Counted from the stretch's first letter, positions 15,945 to 27,282 are shown. The stretch: DNA of 52,245 bases from Symbiodinium natans (GCA_905221605.1 CAJNDS010000003.1:755001-807245); one strand, 5' to 3'. A program made the numbers and translations. Notes: generated by a model not told the origin, from the letters alone.

Positions 15945-17238
15945 CCGAGTCCGAGTCCGGGTCTGTGCAAAGCAGAAAGAAGGATGAGCCTGATTGAGTT
16001 TTGCGTCGTGCTGCAGCTAACCCTGACTGTGCCAGCTTCTTGGATTGGCCAGGACCATTTCGAGCGGGTGGAGTTCAAGATCGGAATGCGTGACTGAGGA
16101 ACAAAAAGGCGTGCCAGGCCACTCCAGGCAATCCATTCTTGCATTGATATATATTTAATAACTTACTCATATATGTAGTGCAAAAAAACTAAAAACTTAG
16201 TTTCTTGCAAGCCGCTGAGACCCAGCAAGTATACATAGACATAGACATATACATATATAATTGTAGACTATAGGGTGTGCAGGGTTCTAGACTTTAGGGT
16301 GTAAGGTTTTCGGGGTTTGGAAGGAAAGGCGGCCAACATCCGGTGTGGAATTGGGTGGGGCTCTAAGTCCATGGATTAGGGCTCCTTATGTGGGACATCT
16401 TGGGGTTTGGAGTTGGCGCCACAGAGGGTTTAGGGTCTAGGGTTTCGGGTTTAGGGTTCAGGATTGTAGGCTTAGCGGCTTAGTTGGTGGCTTATTTCGG
16501 TCTTGGGTGGGGAATGCAGCTTGTGTCTGACGTTGAACGCCGGTGCCCAGCGCCCCGAGCAATGGCGACCTCTCGCCAAGCTGGGGCTTTTTTTACTTGT
16601 CGCGATGCCCTTCGTCCCGAAACCCTAAACCACTAGGACAGCCTTCAGCTCCTCCCACTTTGAGGGGGTTTTGGTTTAGGGACTCAGGGTGTCAGCAGCT
16701 GTATAAGTACCCTGGGTACGGGTTCTCAGTTGCGACTACAGCTGCCCTATATATGTTTAACCCCACATACAGTGTAGCACCCAATGCCCACACCGTATGC
16801 CCACATCCTTTCATTCAAGCCCTGTATACCCTTTGGGCTTCTTCCGCTTGAAAGACGCCTTGGTTCCAAACCGAGCGACCCCAAAAGGCCCTAAGCACAG
16901 CCGGTTTGAGGATTTCAAGGGTTTCCGTGTAAGCGTATACAAGGCGTATATGAAGGGCATTTAAAAAGCTGCAGCAACAACAACAACATTCGAACAAAAC
17001 CTGGCTCCGGGCACTCTTGGGAATCGGATCGGCGCAGGGCAAATTGAGTGAATAACAATCCCCTCTTGTAGGGGTAGGTCGGGGGTGGAACCCTATACCC
17101 TAGAAGAGAATAGCTTGGGTTAGGGGTGGGCGCTACTAAGCCGCGCGAGCGCGGGGCCCCTAAATCTAGAGAAAGGCGCGCCGCAACTGCCAGTGCGCGT
17201 CCGCAGATGAACACCCTAAAACCTACCCCCCAACGCAG
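15945..17238. other. Non-coding, AT-rich then telomere-like
   Basis: TATA-rich sequence at 16145-16260 (atatatttaataac, acatatacatatataa), then degenerate TTTAGGG units at 16260-16480. No gene is supported. This marks the change from the CCGAG-rich gene block to the telomere-repeat-rich block. Confidence 0.6.
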
Positions 17239-17291
17239 GATCTGGTGGCAGGCTGCAGTGGAGGAGGAGATGCCAGGAGCTCGCATGCAGG
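17239..17291 (+). CDS. Candidate internal exon (IWWQAAVEEEMPGARMQ)
   Basis: 53-nt island open on +, preceded by caacgcag|G and followed by GTTTAGG. Flanked by telomere-like sequence. Product unknown. Confidence 0.4.
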
Positions 17292-17438
17292 GTTTAGGAG
17301 TTAGGACGGGGATTTTTAGTGTAGAATTGGGGATTAGAGGGCTTACTGCCAATGCATCGAATCACTGCAAGACATGATGCCCGCGCCTGCAGAATTCATG
17401 GGGTATATTTACGCTTTTAAATGCCTTAGACACATAGA

Positions 17439-17800
17439 TCCCTAAACCCTCGAACTCTCAGCCCTAAAGCCCTAAACCTAAAGCCCTAAATCCATCAGAC
17501 CCTAACGTCCTGAACCTTACAGCCCTGGTAATAAAACCTCAAACCCTCAACCCTTTTGAAATCCTTAAAGCCCTAAAAACCTCTAAACCCCTAGCCCCTA
17601 GAACCCGAAATCCCGAAACCCGAAACCCGAAACCCGTAAACCCTAAACCCTCAACCCTAACCCCAAAGTCCTAAGCCCACACCCAAAAGTCCGAAGCCAG
17701 AATCAAAAGCCATGGAACCTGAGAGTGCCACCAGAAGCCCGAGACCCTAAGATCCTAGCCGCTTCGGGTTTAGGGTTTAGGGTTTAGGGTTTTGCAGGGC
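17439..17800. repeat. Degenerate CCCTAAA tract switching to TTTAGGG
   Basis: Many CCCTAAA-like heptamers with CCCGAAA and similar variants up to about 17660. Three perfect TTTAGGG units of the opposite orientation occur near 17770-17790. Confidence 0.85.
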
Positions 17801-18199
17801 ATCTAGTTCCCAGACTGCCCGGTAACTTGAGGTGGAGTCGAAGATCAAAAAGATTGCTCGGGCCCTGGTTTCAGAGCTCGCAACCTGAAAAGACTAAACC
17901 TTAAACCCCAGGGTTTGGGGTTTAGGGTTGGGGGTTTAGGGTTTAGGGCTAGGGAACCCTTTGGGGGGCGATCCCCGGATTAGGCCCTTATTCCAGTTTT
18001 TAGGGCTTAGGTTCCCTTATAGGCCCTTTTAAACCGAAAAGGGCACCCTTGCCATTCCTAGGATCCCCATCAAAGCTTTGATTTTTCAACACGCTTTGAG
18101 AAACCCACCCCCCGAAAACCCAAATTCCCAATTGATAAACCCTAACCTCGATAAACCAACCCTCTCCCTAAACCCTAAACCTGAGCCTGGGAGTCGGGC

Positions 18200-18650
18200 G
18201 GGTGTCGGCGTCTGTGCCCTGCGGTCAGAGAGTTGCTGGCTAACACTGGTGGCGCTGCGGCGGCTGTCCTTACTGGAGCCTTTGTGTCTCCTGCTGCGTT
18301 TGGCAAATGTAAAGATGTGCCTGAGGCCTTCAAGAGATGCCCGTTGTGCAATCATGCCCCTGCAGACCAGCACCACCTTTTCTGGTCTTGTGCTCTTCGC
18401 AAGACCTGTGGACGTCCTGCTGATGCTCTTCAAGCTCGTTTTGGATGGCCAAGAAACAAGAAAGATGTGCACAAACTGGAAGCCATGGCTCTTACTGTCG
18501 AAGCTGTTTGGTGCGCTCGGCATGCGGCTCGCGGCACCTGGACATCTACAGTTTACAGGCCGAAAGGTTTCCAGCTGAAAGCACGTTGGCTCAAGCGCAA
18601 ACCGGCAAAGCCCAAGCCGGCTGGTTGCTCTGCGAGCGACCGCCCCTGAC
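18200..18650 (+). mobile_element. 5'-truncated non-LTR retrotransposon, C-terminal CCHC part
   Basis: The open frame 18233-18649 encodes RCPLCNHAPADQHHLFWSC, a C-x2-C-x8-H-x4-C knuckle like that at the C-terminus of LINE reverse transcriptases. Downstream sequence such as EAVWCARHAARGTW ends in a basic Lys/Pro tail. No reverse transcriptase or endonuclease domain is present upstream; that sequence is telomere-like instead. Probably a dead 5'-truncated copy, or an exon derived from one. Confidence 0.55.
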
Positions 18651-19336
18651 TGTGCACAGTTTTTCTGGTGCGGTATGGCGGATCCCAACCGCATCATCAC
18701 CAACCGAGTCACTCTGTGCCCTACGGCCGACCATGCTCGTGGAGTTTTAGTGCCAAGTATAGCAGTTTAGCTCCGTACTGAGAAGTAGGTGGGTGCGGTT
18801 GCGTTGGGGTGACCTATAAGGAGGACTTTTCTCGCTAGAACAACCCCCAAACTAGTCACTAGTCAAATAAATGTACCGTCTCAGGGAGTTTCCCGTATTC
18901 AAGCCTTTAAGGGATTCGGGTTTACGGTTGAGGTCCAGGGTTTAGGGTTTTGCGTTTAGGCTTTTGTGGGGGGTTTTACACATGATGCAATGTGGCCTGC
19001 AGAAAAGACGTGCAGAAAAGACGTTGGGGATGGAAGTTGAATACAATGCCAGGAGGGTGCGTCGGCCAAGCGCGCGCATCCCCCCAACAAAGGGCGCGCC
19101 CTAAGGTTGAGGAGTTGGGTTTTTGAAAGGGGTGGTTCTGGATTAGATCCCTAAACCTCAACCCTACACCCTAAACCCTTACATAGGGCACCTCTGACAA
19201 TGAGGGCATGCACTCGGATTTAGAACAAGCAAACCCCGTTTGGAGTTTGTGGGGCCTCCAAGGCAGCTCGAATCTCCAAGATCTCATACCCCAAACGCTA
19301 AACCTTAAACCCTAAACCCTAAACCCTAAACCCCAG

Positions 19337-19420
19337 AAAGTAAGCTCAGCCGACAGGTCAAGGCCGCTGAGGGTGGTGTTCTGCTTGTGGCAGGAGCTGA
19401 TGCACTGAGGCGGATTGAGG
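19337..19420 (+). CDS. Candidate internal exon (SKLSRQVKAAEGGVLLVAGA)
   Basis: 84-nt island between aaccccag and GTTCAAGG. Open on + as a plausible amphipathic sequence ending ALRRIE. Telomere-like tracts lie on both sides. Confidence 0.5.
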
Positions 19421-19454
19421 GTTCAAGGGCTTACGGGTTCAGGTCTTGGGCTTG

Positions 19455-19740
19455 ACAGGGCTTAGGGCTTAGGGCTTAGGGCTTAGGGCTTAGGGCTTAG
19501 GGCTTAGGGCTTAGGGCTTAGGGTTTAGGGTTTCGGGTTTAGGGTTTAGGGTTTAGGGTTTAGGGTTTAGGGTTTAGGGTTTAGGGTTTAGGGTTTAGGG
19601 TTTAGGGTTTAGGGTTTAGGGTTAAGGGTTTGGGGTTTGGGGTTTGGGGTTTGGGGTTTTGGGTTTGGGGTTGACTCGACAGGGTTTAGGGCTTACAGGG
19701 TTTTGGGTTTTGGGTTTTGGGCTTAGGGTCTAGGGTTTAG
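19455..19740 (+). repeat. Telomere-like array with variant blocks
   Basis: A block of GCTTAGG heptamers, then about fifteen TTTAGGG units, then GGGGTTT units. Each variant is locally homogeneous. Confidence 0.95.
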
Positions 19741-19868
19741 GGTTCAGGTGGGGGTGGGGGGGCCTCGATGCACAGCAGGGATGTTCGACTACATGTTTGT
19801 TAGGGGGTGGAGGGAGGGGGTGTTCATAAGCAACTTTAGTTCTTGGGAAGGGGAAGGAATATCTATTT

Positions 19869-19950
19869 GGGTTTAGGGTTTAGGGCTTAGGGTTTAGGGC
19901 TTAGGGCATAGGGCTTAGGGTTTAGGGTTTAGGGTTTAGGGTTTAGGGTT
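19869..19950 (+). repeat. TTTAGGG tract
   Basis: Heptamers mixed with GCTTAGG variants, + orientation. Confidence 0.95.
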
Positions 19951-20077
19951 GTTGAACCTTACTTTTGACTACGTACCCATGAAACTCTGAGTAGGGCCAG
20001 GACCCGCCCCCTAAACTTTCAAGCCCTAAACGCTAATACCCTCAAAAGCCTGAACCCTGTCTAGACCTTATAAAGCC

Positions 20078-20233
20078 CCAAACCCTAAACCCTAAACCCT
20101 AAACCCTAAACCCTAAACCCTACACCCTAAACCCTAAACCCTAAACCCTAAACCCTAAACCCTAAACCCTAAACCCTAAACCCTAAACCCTAAACCCTAA
20201 ACCCTAAACCCTAAACCCTAAACCCTAAACCCT
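20078..20233 (-). repeat. CCCTAAA array
   Basis: About twenty near-perfect CCCTAAA units, opposite in orientation to the array 130 bp upstream. Confidence 0.97.
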
Positions 20234-20807
20234 GACCCTGTTTAGGCCCTACACCCTTGCTAAACCCTGAAGCCCCGAGCCCACCTGTCAGGGACACCGA
20301 GAAGTCATCAGTGCCTGGGCTGCGCTTCAGTAAATTCGGGGGTTTAGGGTGTAGGGTTTAGGGTTAGGGTTTAGCGTTTAGGATTTCGAGAGGGGCTTCA
20401 GGGTTGAGGGGTTATACATAAGGTTTAGGATTTTGGGTTTAGGGTTTACAGAGAGCTTGGGGGTTTAAGAGGCTTTAGCAGGCTTAGGGTCTTCGGGGTC
20501 TGCAGCCTTTGGGTTTGTTGGGCTTGGGTTTGAGGGTGTGTGGGCGGTCAGTTTAATGCTTGAGTTTAGGCGTTGGGGGGTTTAGGGTGTCTTTAGGGTT
20601 TTGGTGTTTTGGGGTTTTAAAGGGGGGGGGGGGGGGGGGGGATGGCTTAGGGCCAAGTTCGAGGTTTGAGGGTAGGTTGTGCTCGAAGTTCTAAGCGCGT
20701 CTGAGATGCGAGGCTTCGACTTAAAACCCCGAATCCTGAACCCGAAGCCCTAGAAACCCTAAGCCCTAAACTCTCAGCTTCTAAGCCCTAAATCCCAAAC
20801 CCTAAAC

Positions 20808-20866
20808 TCTAAACCCTAAACCCTAAACCCTAAACCCTAAACCCTAAACCCTAAACCCCAATCCCG
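20808..20866 (-). repeat. CCCTAAA tract
   Basis: Eight or so perfect units leading to cccggcag and a candidate exon at 20887. Confidence 0.95.
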
Positions 20867-20886
20867 GAATCCCGGAATCCCGGCAG

Positions 20887-20948
20887 TTTTAAGGACCGCA
20901 TCGGCGAAGAGGCGCTCCAGGCACTCACCAAGATCCTCGAGGCACCCG
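20887..20948 (+). CDS. Candidate internal exon (FKDRIGEEALQALTKILEAP)
   Basis: 62-nt island after cggcag and before GTGCTTCGG, open on + with helix-like composition. The preceding intron would be mostly CCCTAAA. Confidence 0.5.
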
Positions 20949-21095
20949 GTGCTTCGGGGCTTCATGGCTTCGGGGTCCCGGGTTTGAAACCTAAGAATAC
21001 AGGGTTTAGGGATTAGGGTTTAGGGTTGAGGTTTTAGGGTCTAGGTTTTAGGGTTTAGGGTTTAGGGTTTAGGGGTGGCAACGCTTGAATCATAG

Positions 21096-21139
21096 GATAA
21101 TCAGCGAGCTGGTCAAGTACGCTGGACGCCTGTTCCTAC
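21096..21139 (+). CDS. Candidate internal exon (IISELVKYAGRLFL)
   Basis: 44-nt island between aatcatag|G and the donor GTAACATC. A TTTAGGG tract lies upstream and a CCCTAAA tract downstream. Confidence 0.45.
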
Positions 21140-21159
21140 GTAACATCTTTCAGAGACAT

Positions 21160-21350
21160 AACCCTAAACCCTAGGCCCTAAACCCTAAACCCTAAACCCA
21201 GAGCAGGCCCTGAGCCCTGAACCCTAAACCTTAAATCTTTAAACCCTAAACCCTAAACCCTAAACCCTAAGCCCTAAACCCTCAGCCCTCAACCCTCAAC
21301 CCTCAACCCTCAAGCCTAAACCCTAAACCCTAAACCCTAAACTAAACCCT
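21160..21350 (-). repeat. CCCTAAA array with CCCTCAA block
   Basis: Perfect units flank a short homogeneous run of CCCTCAA variants at about 21283-21310. Confidence 0.93.
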
Positions 21351-22335
21351 AGACCCGATCAAATGACTCCAAAGGCCACCCGCCCTCCATGGCCCTCCCC
21401 ATGGCTCCTGGCTCCATGCCCTGCAATGGCTCCACGCTCGACCGCCAACCCCTAGTTTGTGGCTCCTGGCCCCATGCCCCATGCTCCCTATGCCTCTAGA
21501 CCCGATCAACTTTAAACGACCCCAACGCTTGCCCGGCCGCTCCGCCCGCTCCACCCTTCCCCCGCCCTCCATGGCCCTCGACCCCCATCCGCCAACCCCC
21601 TAGTTTGTGGCTCCTTCATGGTCCCCTAGCCCTATGCCTCTAGACCCGATCAAATGACTTTAAAGGGCTCAGTGCATGCCCCCCACCGCCCTTCCCCCGC
21701 TCCACCCAGCCCGCGACCCCCATGGCCCCATGGACCCATGGCCCCCTTCCAGATGACAAGGAACCCCTCCCAACCCCCTCCCCACCTTCCATGGACCCAG
21801 CCTCCATGGCTCCATGGCCCCATCTTCTCGACCTGGCGCCCATCAAATGACTTCAAAGGGCCCCAGCTTCCCCATGGCCCCATGCACCCATGCCTCCATG
21901 GTGTCATGGCTCCTGGCTCTATGGCCGATGGCTCCATGCTTCGACCGCCAACCTTTTAGTTTGTGGCTCCTGGCCCTATGGCCCCATGGTCCCCTCCCTC
22001 AACCCCCAATGGTTTCATGGACCCATGACTCCTGGCTCTATGGCCCCCAATGGCTCCATGGCCCCATCCTTTTCCCCATGGCCCCATAGTCCCGGGCCCG
22101 ATGCTTCACTCCCTGGCCCCCAATGGCTCCATGGCCCCATCTTCTCGACCGCCCAACCCCCCTAGTTCGTGGCTCCTGGCCCATGGCTGCACGGTCCCCT
22201 GACCCTATGCCGCGAGACCTGCTCCGCCCACTTTCCCCTGCCCTATGCCTCGGCCCGCTCCGCTTGCTCCACCCTTCCCCCAAAACGGGCAGTGAAGCGT
22301 GCCACTCACCTTCCCGGAAAGTGTGAGGCAACGGT
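21350..22335. repeat. Degenerate ATGGCCCC/CATGG-rich repeat region
   Basis: Long low-complexity region rich in CCATGG, ATGGCTCC and GGCCCCATG. A unit beginning CTAGACCCGATCAA(ATGACT) recurs near 21349, 21488 and 21640, with a diverged copy near 21835. Open frames here are Pro/Met/Gly-rich and not credible proteins. Confidence 0.8.
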
Positions 22336-22555
22336 GGTGGGAATTGAGGGCGACAGCCCTAAACCCTAAAAGGCAGTGGTTTGGGTGGTGGCCTGTGAAA
22401 GCTCACAGCAGGTGGGAGAAAGGAACCAACACCAATGAAAATTGTTGGACTACATTGAAAACAAATGCCGTCGCCTGACATGCCGCCCCCCCACACCCCC
22501 TGGGTGTGTAGGGGCGCCATTTACACATGGTACTTACTGCCGCTGCGCAGCGAGA

Positions 22556-22660
22556 CGCCCTAAACCCTAAACCCTAAACCCTAAACCCTAAACCCTAAAC
22601 CCTAAACCCTAAACCCTCAACCCTCAACCCTCAACCCTCAACCCTAAACCCTAAACCCTA
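22556..22660 (-). repeat. CCCTAAA array with CCCTCAA block
   Basis: Eight perfect units, four CCCTCAA units, then perfect units again, the same variant as near 21290. Confidence 0.95.
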
Positions 22661-22883
22661 AAACCCCGAACCCGCAAGCAAGCTCCGCCTCAGGGCGCCT
22701 CCACGACCGTGGAGTGGCCGCAGAGGCGCCCCAGCGCATTCTTGTGCTTCAAGTCAGGTTTAGCGTTTAGGGTTTATAGAAATTGTATAGGGTTTGGGTC
22801 CCAAAAAGTTTCGAGCGAAAGTTTTGAGCGAAGGTTTTGACCGAAAGTTTTGTGTTTTGGAACTATGTTTCATGTTTTTTTAA

Positions 22884-23135
22884 ATATTCGGGGGAGGCCC
22901 GGCTTCGTAATTTAGTGTTCGGGGGAGCGGCCTCGTCATTTAGTATTCGGGGGGGGCCGGCTTCGTAATTCAGAAGGCCCGGCTTCGTAATTTAGTATTC
23001 GGGGGAGTCCCGGCTTCGTAATTTAGCATTCGGGAAAAGCGGCTTCGTGATTTTGTATTCGGGGGAGGTCCGGCTTCGTAATTTAGTATTCGGGGAAGGC
23101 CCGGCTTCGTAATTTAGTATTCGGGGGAGGCCCAC
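22884..23135. repeat. About 33-bp tandem repeat (GGCTTCGTAATTTAGTATTC type)
   Basis: Roughly eight imperfect units carrying the cores GGCTTCGTAATTTAG and TATTCGGGGGAGGC. Unrelated to the heptamers around it. Confidence 0.9.
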
Positions 23136-23272
23136 AGGATTAATTGACTCAAACCCGGTATGTTTATGTAAATTGAGCAGTTGGCTTTTCAGGCTCTTTG
23201 GATGAATTTACTCAAACTCTGCTTGTCGGCCTTCCAGACACTTTGGAGTAATTTACTTAAACTCGGAAAACT

Positions 23273-23333
23273 TGGAAAATTCAATATGATACCACAAAAA
23301 TTTCTATTTGTTTTTTCTTGAGGGTTTAGGGTT
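23273..23333 (+). repeat. Dispersed repeat copy A joined to a TTTAGGG tract
   Basis: Contains ATGATACCACAAAAATTTCT and a T-rich end that runs straight into telomere-like repeats. A similar copy lies at 44470-44531. Confidence 0.75.
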
Positions 23334-23348
23334 TAGGGTTTAGGGGTT

Positions 23349-23762
23349 AGGGGTTTACGGGTTTACGGGTTTACGGGTTTACGGGTTTACGGGTTTACGG
23401 GTTTACGGGTTTACGGGTTTACGGGTTTACGGGTTTACGGGTTTACGGGTTTACGGGTTTACGGGTTTACGGGTTTACGGGTTTACGGGTTTACGGGTTT
23501 ACGGGTTTAAGGGTTTACGGGTTTACGGGTTTACGGGTTTACGGGTTTACGGGTTTACGGGTTTACGGGTTTACGGGTTTACGGGTTTACGGGTTTACGG
23601 GTTTACGGGTTTACGGGTTTACGGGTTTACGGGTTTACGGGTTTACGGGTTTACGGGTTTACGGGTTTACGGGTTTACCGGTTTACCGGTTTACCGGTTT
23701 ACCGGTTTACGGGTTTACGGGTTTACGGGTTTACGGGTTTACGGGTTTACGGGTTCACGGGT
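23349..23762 (+). repeat. (TTTACGGG)n octamer array
   Basis: About 52 nearly perfect 8-bp units. This is one base longer than the telomere heptamer. A block of four TTTACCGG units lies near 23676-23708. It grades from TTTAGGG units at its left edge. Confidence 0.97.
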
Positions 23763-24470
23763 TCTCTATGCTCCACAATTCCTGCCCAAACCCGAAGACA
23801 TCAGGAGCACATAAGCACCTAAACTTCGTACTGCCTTGGTGTCATGACCAAAAGTACACTATAGTAACACCCCCCAACAAAGGGCCCCACAGTTTAGGTC
23901 CACCATGAACCAGGCACCGTGTTTTTGCTTTAGGGCCTTAGAGCTCACTGTGAAGTCAGTATGTCGCGCACAATAATGAATCAAACAGCTGGAATGTGTT
24001 TGCAACATTTCCAACAGCAAACATGTTTGGGGTGCTTCTCGCGACCCTCAAACCTAAAACCTCGACCCTGCAGTTGGCAATAGTTTCCTGGCGGGTTCTT
24101 GTTTGCTTATAGACAGCCCTCGGATATGAAAAAGCTCATGTTGTTCATGGTTCCAAGGGGCTATAGTGGGCACAACCCCAAACCCTTGGGCCTGAACACG
24201 CAGGATCTGCTTCGTCATGGCTGGGCGTCGAAATCAACTCAACCAGCTGCTGGTCGCTTGGCTGCAGACATCTCAGGGCCCACGGGTTTAGGGGTTCAGG
24301 AGGTTGCAGGCTTAGGGTTGCGTGCCCTAAACCCTAAACCCCAGACCCTAAACCCTAAACCCTAAGCTCCGCCTAAACCCTGAACCCTACAATGAACCTC
24401 TCAAGGTGGTTCAAGTTTTGTGTGGCTATTGGTTTAGGGCTTAAAGGCTTCAAGGCTTCACCCTGTGCAG

Positions 24471-24526
24471 GAGACGCCGGGAGTTGGCGCCTGCATCTTC
24501 GCCAAGTTCGAATTCTCGGCTGCTTA
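24471..24526 (+). CDS. Candidate exon (ETPGVGACIFAKFEFSAA)
   Basis: Island after ccctgtgcag|G and before GTTGACATGG, open on + in one likely frame. Product unknown. Confidence 0.35.
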
Positions 24527-24894
24527 GTTGACATGGGAGGTTGTTTCTTTCATATAAGGCGGTGTTTGGAGGGGTTTACGGTTTAGTGGTCGGGGTTCCT
24601 GACAGCAAGGCTTTCCATGGGGAGGGGGGGATTGGGGTGGGGTTCCCCATGCCCTAAACCCTAGACCCTAGATCCTAACCCTTCAGGGGGGGGAGCTGAA
24701 AGCACCTGAAGAGGTCCCGGAAGGGCTGTTCTTCCCCTAAACCCTAGCCAAAACCCTAAACTCTAAACCCTAAGCCCTAAACCCTAAACTCCTAAACCCT
24801 AAACCCGAAACCCTGCACAGCCCTTCCCATCCATGCAACTCCCTTCAACTCACAGGGTGAACCGGTCACCAGCAGCCCTTGCCCAAGTGCCCAT

Positions 24895-24963
24895 AGGGTT
24901 TAGGGTTTAGGGTTTAGGGTTTAGGGTTTAGGGTTTAGGGTTTAGGGTTTAGGGTTTAGGGTC
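24895..24963 (+). repeat. TTTAGGG tract
   Basis: Nine perfect units, followed by short AGGGCCAA-type repeats. Confidence 0.95.
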
Positions 24964-25784
24964 CATAGGGCCAAAGGGCCAAAGGGTCAAAGGGTGTAGT
25001 GTGTTTAGGGCCCATAGGGCCCTAGGTTTTGGGGTTTCGGGCTTAGGGTTGTGGACGACCCCTTCAGACCAAAAGCTCAACCTCACTCGACACCCTGGGT
25101 AAACTCACAAGCGTGAACCATCCCAAACCTCTGAATCCCTTAAACCCTGAACCTATGAACCCTACGACCCCCTCTGAACCCTCTGAACCCTGAAATCCTA
25201 AACCCCAAAACTGCAAACCCTTCCTACGAACCCTGTGAGACTTGAAGCTTGAACCCTTCAGTCCCAAAGCACCCTCAATACACCCAACTTCTAAACCTTA
25301 CAGGGTTTTGGGCTTATAGGGTTTAGGGTTTATAGGGGTTGAGGGAAACCTCGTTTGAGTCCCAGACCTAAACCGTCCACCTCTAGTCCCACATCTGCTT
25401 GAACTTAGCCCCTAAACCCTAAACCCTACGACCCTATGGACCGTAAACCCTAAACTCGGGGTTTAGAGCTGACGGTTTCTGCGGTTGCAGTTCTACATAG
25501 AATGTCACCAAACGGTTGCAGTCAAATGCAACTAGTTCAGATGAACCCAAATCCCCAAACCCCAAACCCCAAACCCCAAAGCCAAATCCCCAAACCCCCA
25601 GACCCCAAACCCCCAACCCCAAACCCCAAACCCTATAGAAACCCTAAACCCTGAGCCCTGACCCCTGAATCCTAAAGCCTGGTTGGTGCGCCCCATGAAG
25701 CTTCAAGAAAGCCTCCTGCCAGCTGAGGACCTCACAGCCGCGGAGGTCGCCGGACCCCTCAGCTCCAGGGAGCTGGGGTTTAGG

Positions 25785-25920
25785 GCTTAGGGTTTACGGT
25801 TTAGGGTTTCAGGGTTTATAGGGTTTAGGGTTTATAGGGTTTAGGGTTTAGGGTTCTGGGTTCAGGGTTCAGGGTTCTGGGTTTAGTTTGAGGGTTTAGG
25901 GTTGAGGGTTTAGGGTTTGA
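25785..25920 (+). repeat. Degenerate TTTAGGG tract
   Basis: Units interrupted by TATAGGG and TTCAGGG variants. Confidence 0.9.
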
Positions 25921-26239
25921 AGGGGAGTTTAGGAGGTATTGGGGTTAGGCCTCCGGAACCCCTAAATGAGGGCTCTGGGCGGTTAGGACTTTAGGGTTTC
26001 AGGGCTTGAGGACTCTATTCGTATTTTCCCGCCGGACCGCGGGCCGCGAACCTTGTGACTGTCCCTGCAGTGCTGTGTTCAAGTGGAGGCACATGTTGAC
26101 CCCATGCAAGTTGTTAAGGGCCTGCTTCTGGCAAAGTTTTTTGACCACTCTCAAAAGCCAAATGCCATAATTTTCAAGTAGAGCGCAACTATCCACATGA
26201 ACCATGTCTACCATGCACCCCTGCAAAGCATTGCGAGGG

Positions 26240-26322
26240 CTACCCTAAACCCTAAACCCCAAACCCCAAACCCTAAACCCTAAACCCTAAACCCCAAACC
26301 CTAAACCCTAAACCCTAAACCC
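26240..26322 (-). repeat. CCCTAAA tract
   Basis: Perfect units with CCCCAAA variants, just before the candidate start exon at 26336. Confidence 0.95.
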
Positions 26323-26335
26323 AGAAGCCTCCACC

Positions 26336-26391
26336 ATGCTGGCGGAATGCATCGCCCTGGCCCTCGTGGCCTTGGTTGGGCTCTGCGTGGG
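26336..26391 (+). CDS. Candidate first exon with membrane segment
   Basis: The ATG in ccaccATGC opens MLAECIALALVALVGLCVG, a hydrophobic signal-anchor-like segment. It ends at a GT donor (GTTCCTG) in phase 2. The next candidate exon (26798) starts with one base and fits this phase. A GC donor at 26411 is an alternative. It may be the membrane anchor of the RING gene further downstream, but that link is inference. Confidence 0.45.
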
Positions 26392-26499
26392 GTTCCTGTA
26401 CCTGCAGCAGGCTCCAAACCCTTAATTTAGGGTTCAAAAACATAATTTTTTTAAAGTTTCGGCCTTCTAAATCCTGAATTTAGGGCTCGGACTCACTGG

Positions 26500-26705
26500 G
26501 TTCAGGGTTTTAGGGTTCAGAGTTATTTAGGGTTTAGGGTTTTAGGGTTTAGGGTTTTAGGGTTCAGGGTTTTGGGGTTCAGGGTTTAGGGTTTTAGGGT
26601 TCAGGGTTTTAGGGTTCAGGGTTTTAGGGTTTAGGGTTTAGGGTTTAGGGTTTAGGGTTCAGGGTTTTAGGGTTTAGGGTTTAGGGTTTGGGGTTTACGG
26701 TTGAG
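26500..26705 (+). repeat. TTTAGGG / TTTTAGGG / TTCAGGG tract
   Basis: Mixed 7- and 8-bp units (TTTTAGGG is an octamer variant) in the candidate intron 26392-26797. Confidence 0.93.
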
Positions 26706-26797
26706 GGCTTATCAGGGGATCCTACTCTTTTGGGGCCTGTATTCGGGGGCCCGTATTATCGTACACCCCCCACGTGCCGTCTGGCTGAGTGCGGAAG

Positions 26798-26860
26798 GAG
26801 CAAGAAGTACGACATCGGCCCCAGGAGCATGAAGCTGGGCCGGAAGTTGATGTCAGCCCT
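26798..26860 (+). CDS. Candidate exon (SKKYDIGPRSMKLGRKLMSA)
   Basis: 63-nt island after gcggaag|G and before GTGCGTAG. Phase fits both the 26391 donor and the next exon at 27066. Basic residues follow the membrane segment of the upstream exon. Confidence 0.45.
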
Positions 26861-27065
26861 GTGCGTAGATTCTTGGCGAACTTGGAACATTGTGTCTAGG
26901 GTTTATGGCTTCGGGGGTTTTAGGGTTTAGGATCTCGGGTTTAGGGTTTAGATTTAGGGGTTAAAGCTGGGGCTTTGGTTTGGGGTTTGTGGGTTTAGGG
27001 TTTAGGGTAAGTTCCCCAAAGAGTGCTTCCAGTGTGGGCCTAAGTCGGCGCGCATGTAGCACGAG

Positions 27066-27127
27066 GTGTCCCAAATGTCACACACGGCACGCTTTTGTGG
27101 CTGAGGCCACCGCGTGCGCTCGCCTGG
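27066..27127 (+). CDS. Candidate exon (CPKCHTRHAFVAEATACARL)
   Basis: 62-nt island between agcacgag|G and GTCCCGTG. Phase continues from 26860 and adds a CPKC zinc-type pair. Confidence 0.45.
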
Positions 27128-27282
27128 GTCCCGTGCACATTCCATACTCGAAGGCGTGCGCCCGCCTAAGCTAGGATGGCGCCTAAACCCTATAAACCCT
27201 AACCCGTAAACCCTAGAACCTAAACCCTAAACCCTAAACCCCTCTGAAAAACTATTCCTGAATATGAATCTAAAACCCAAAG

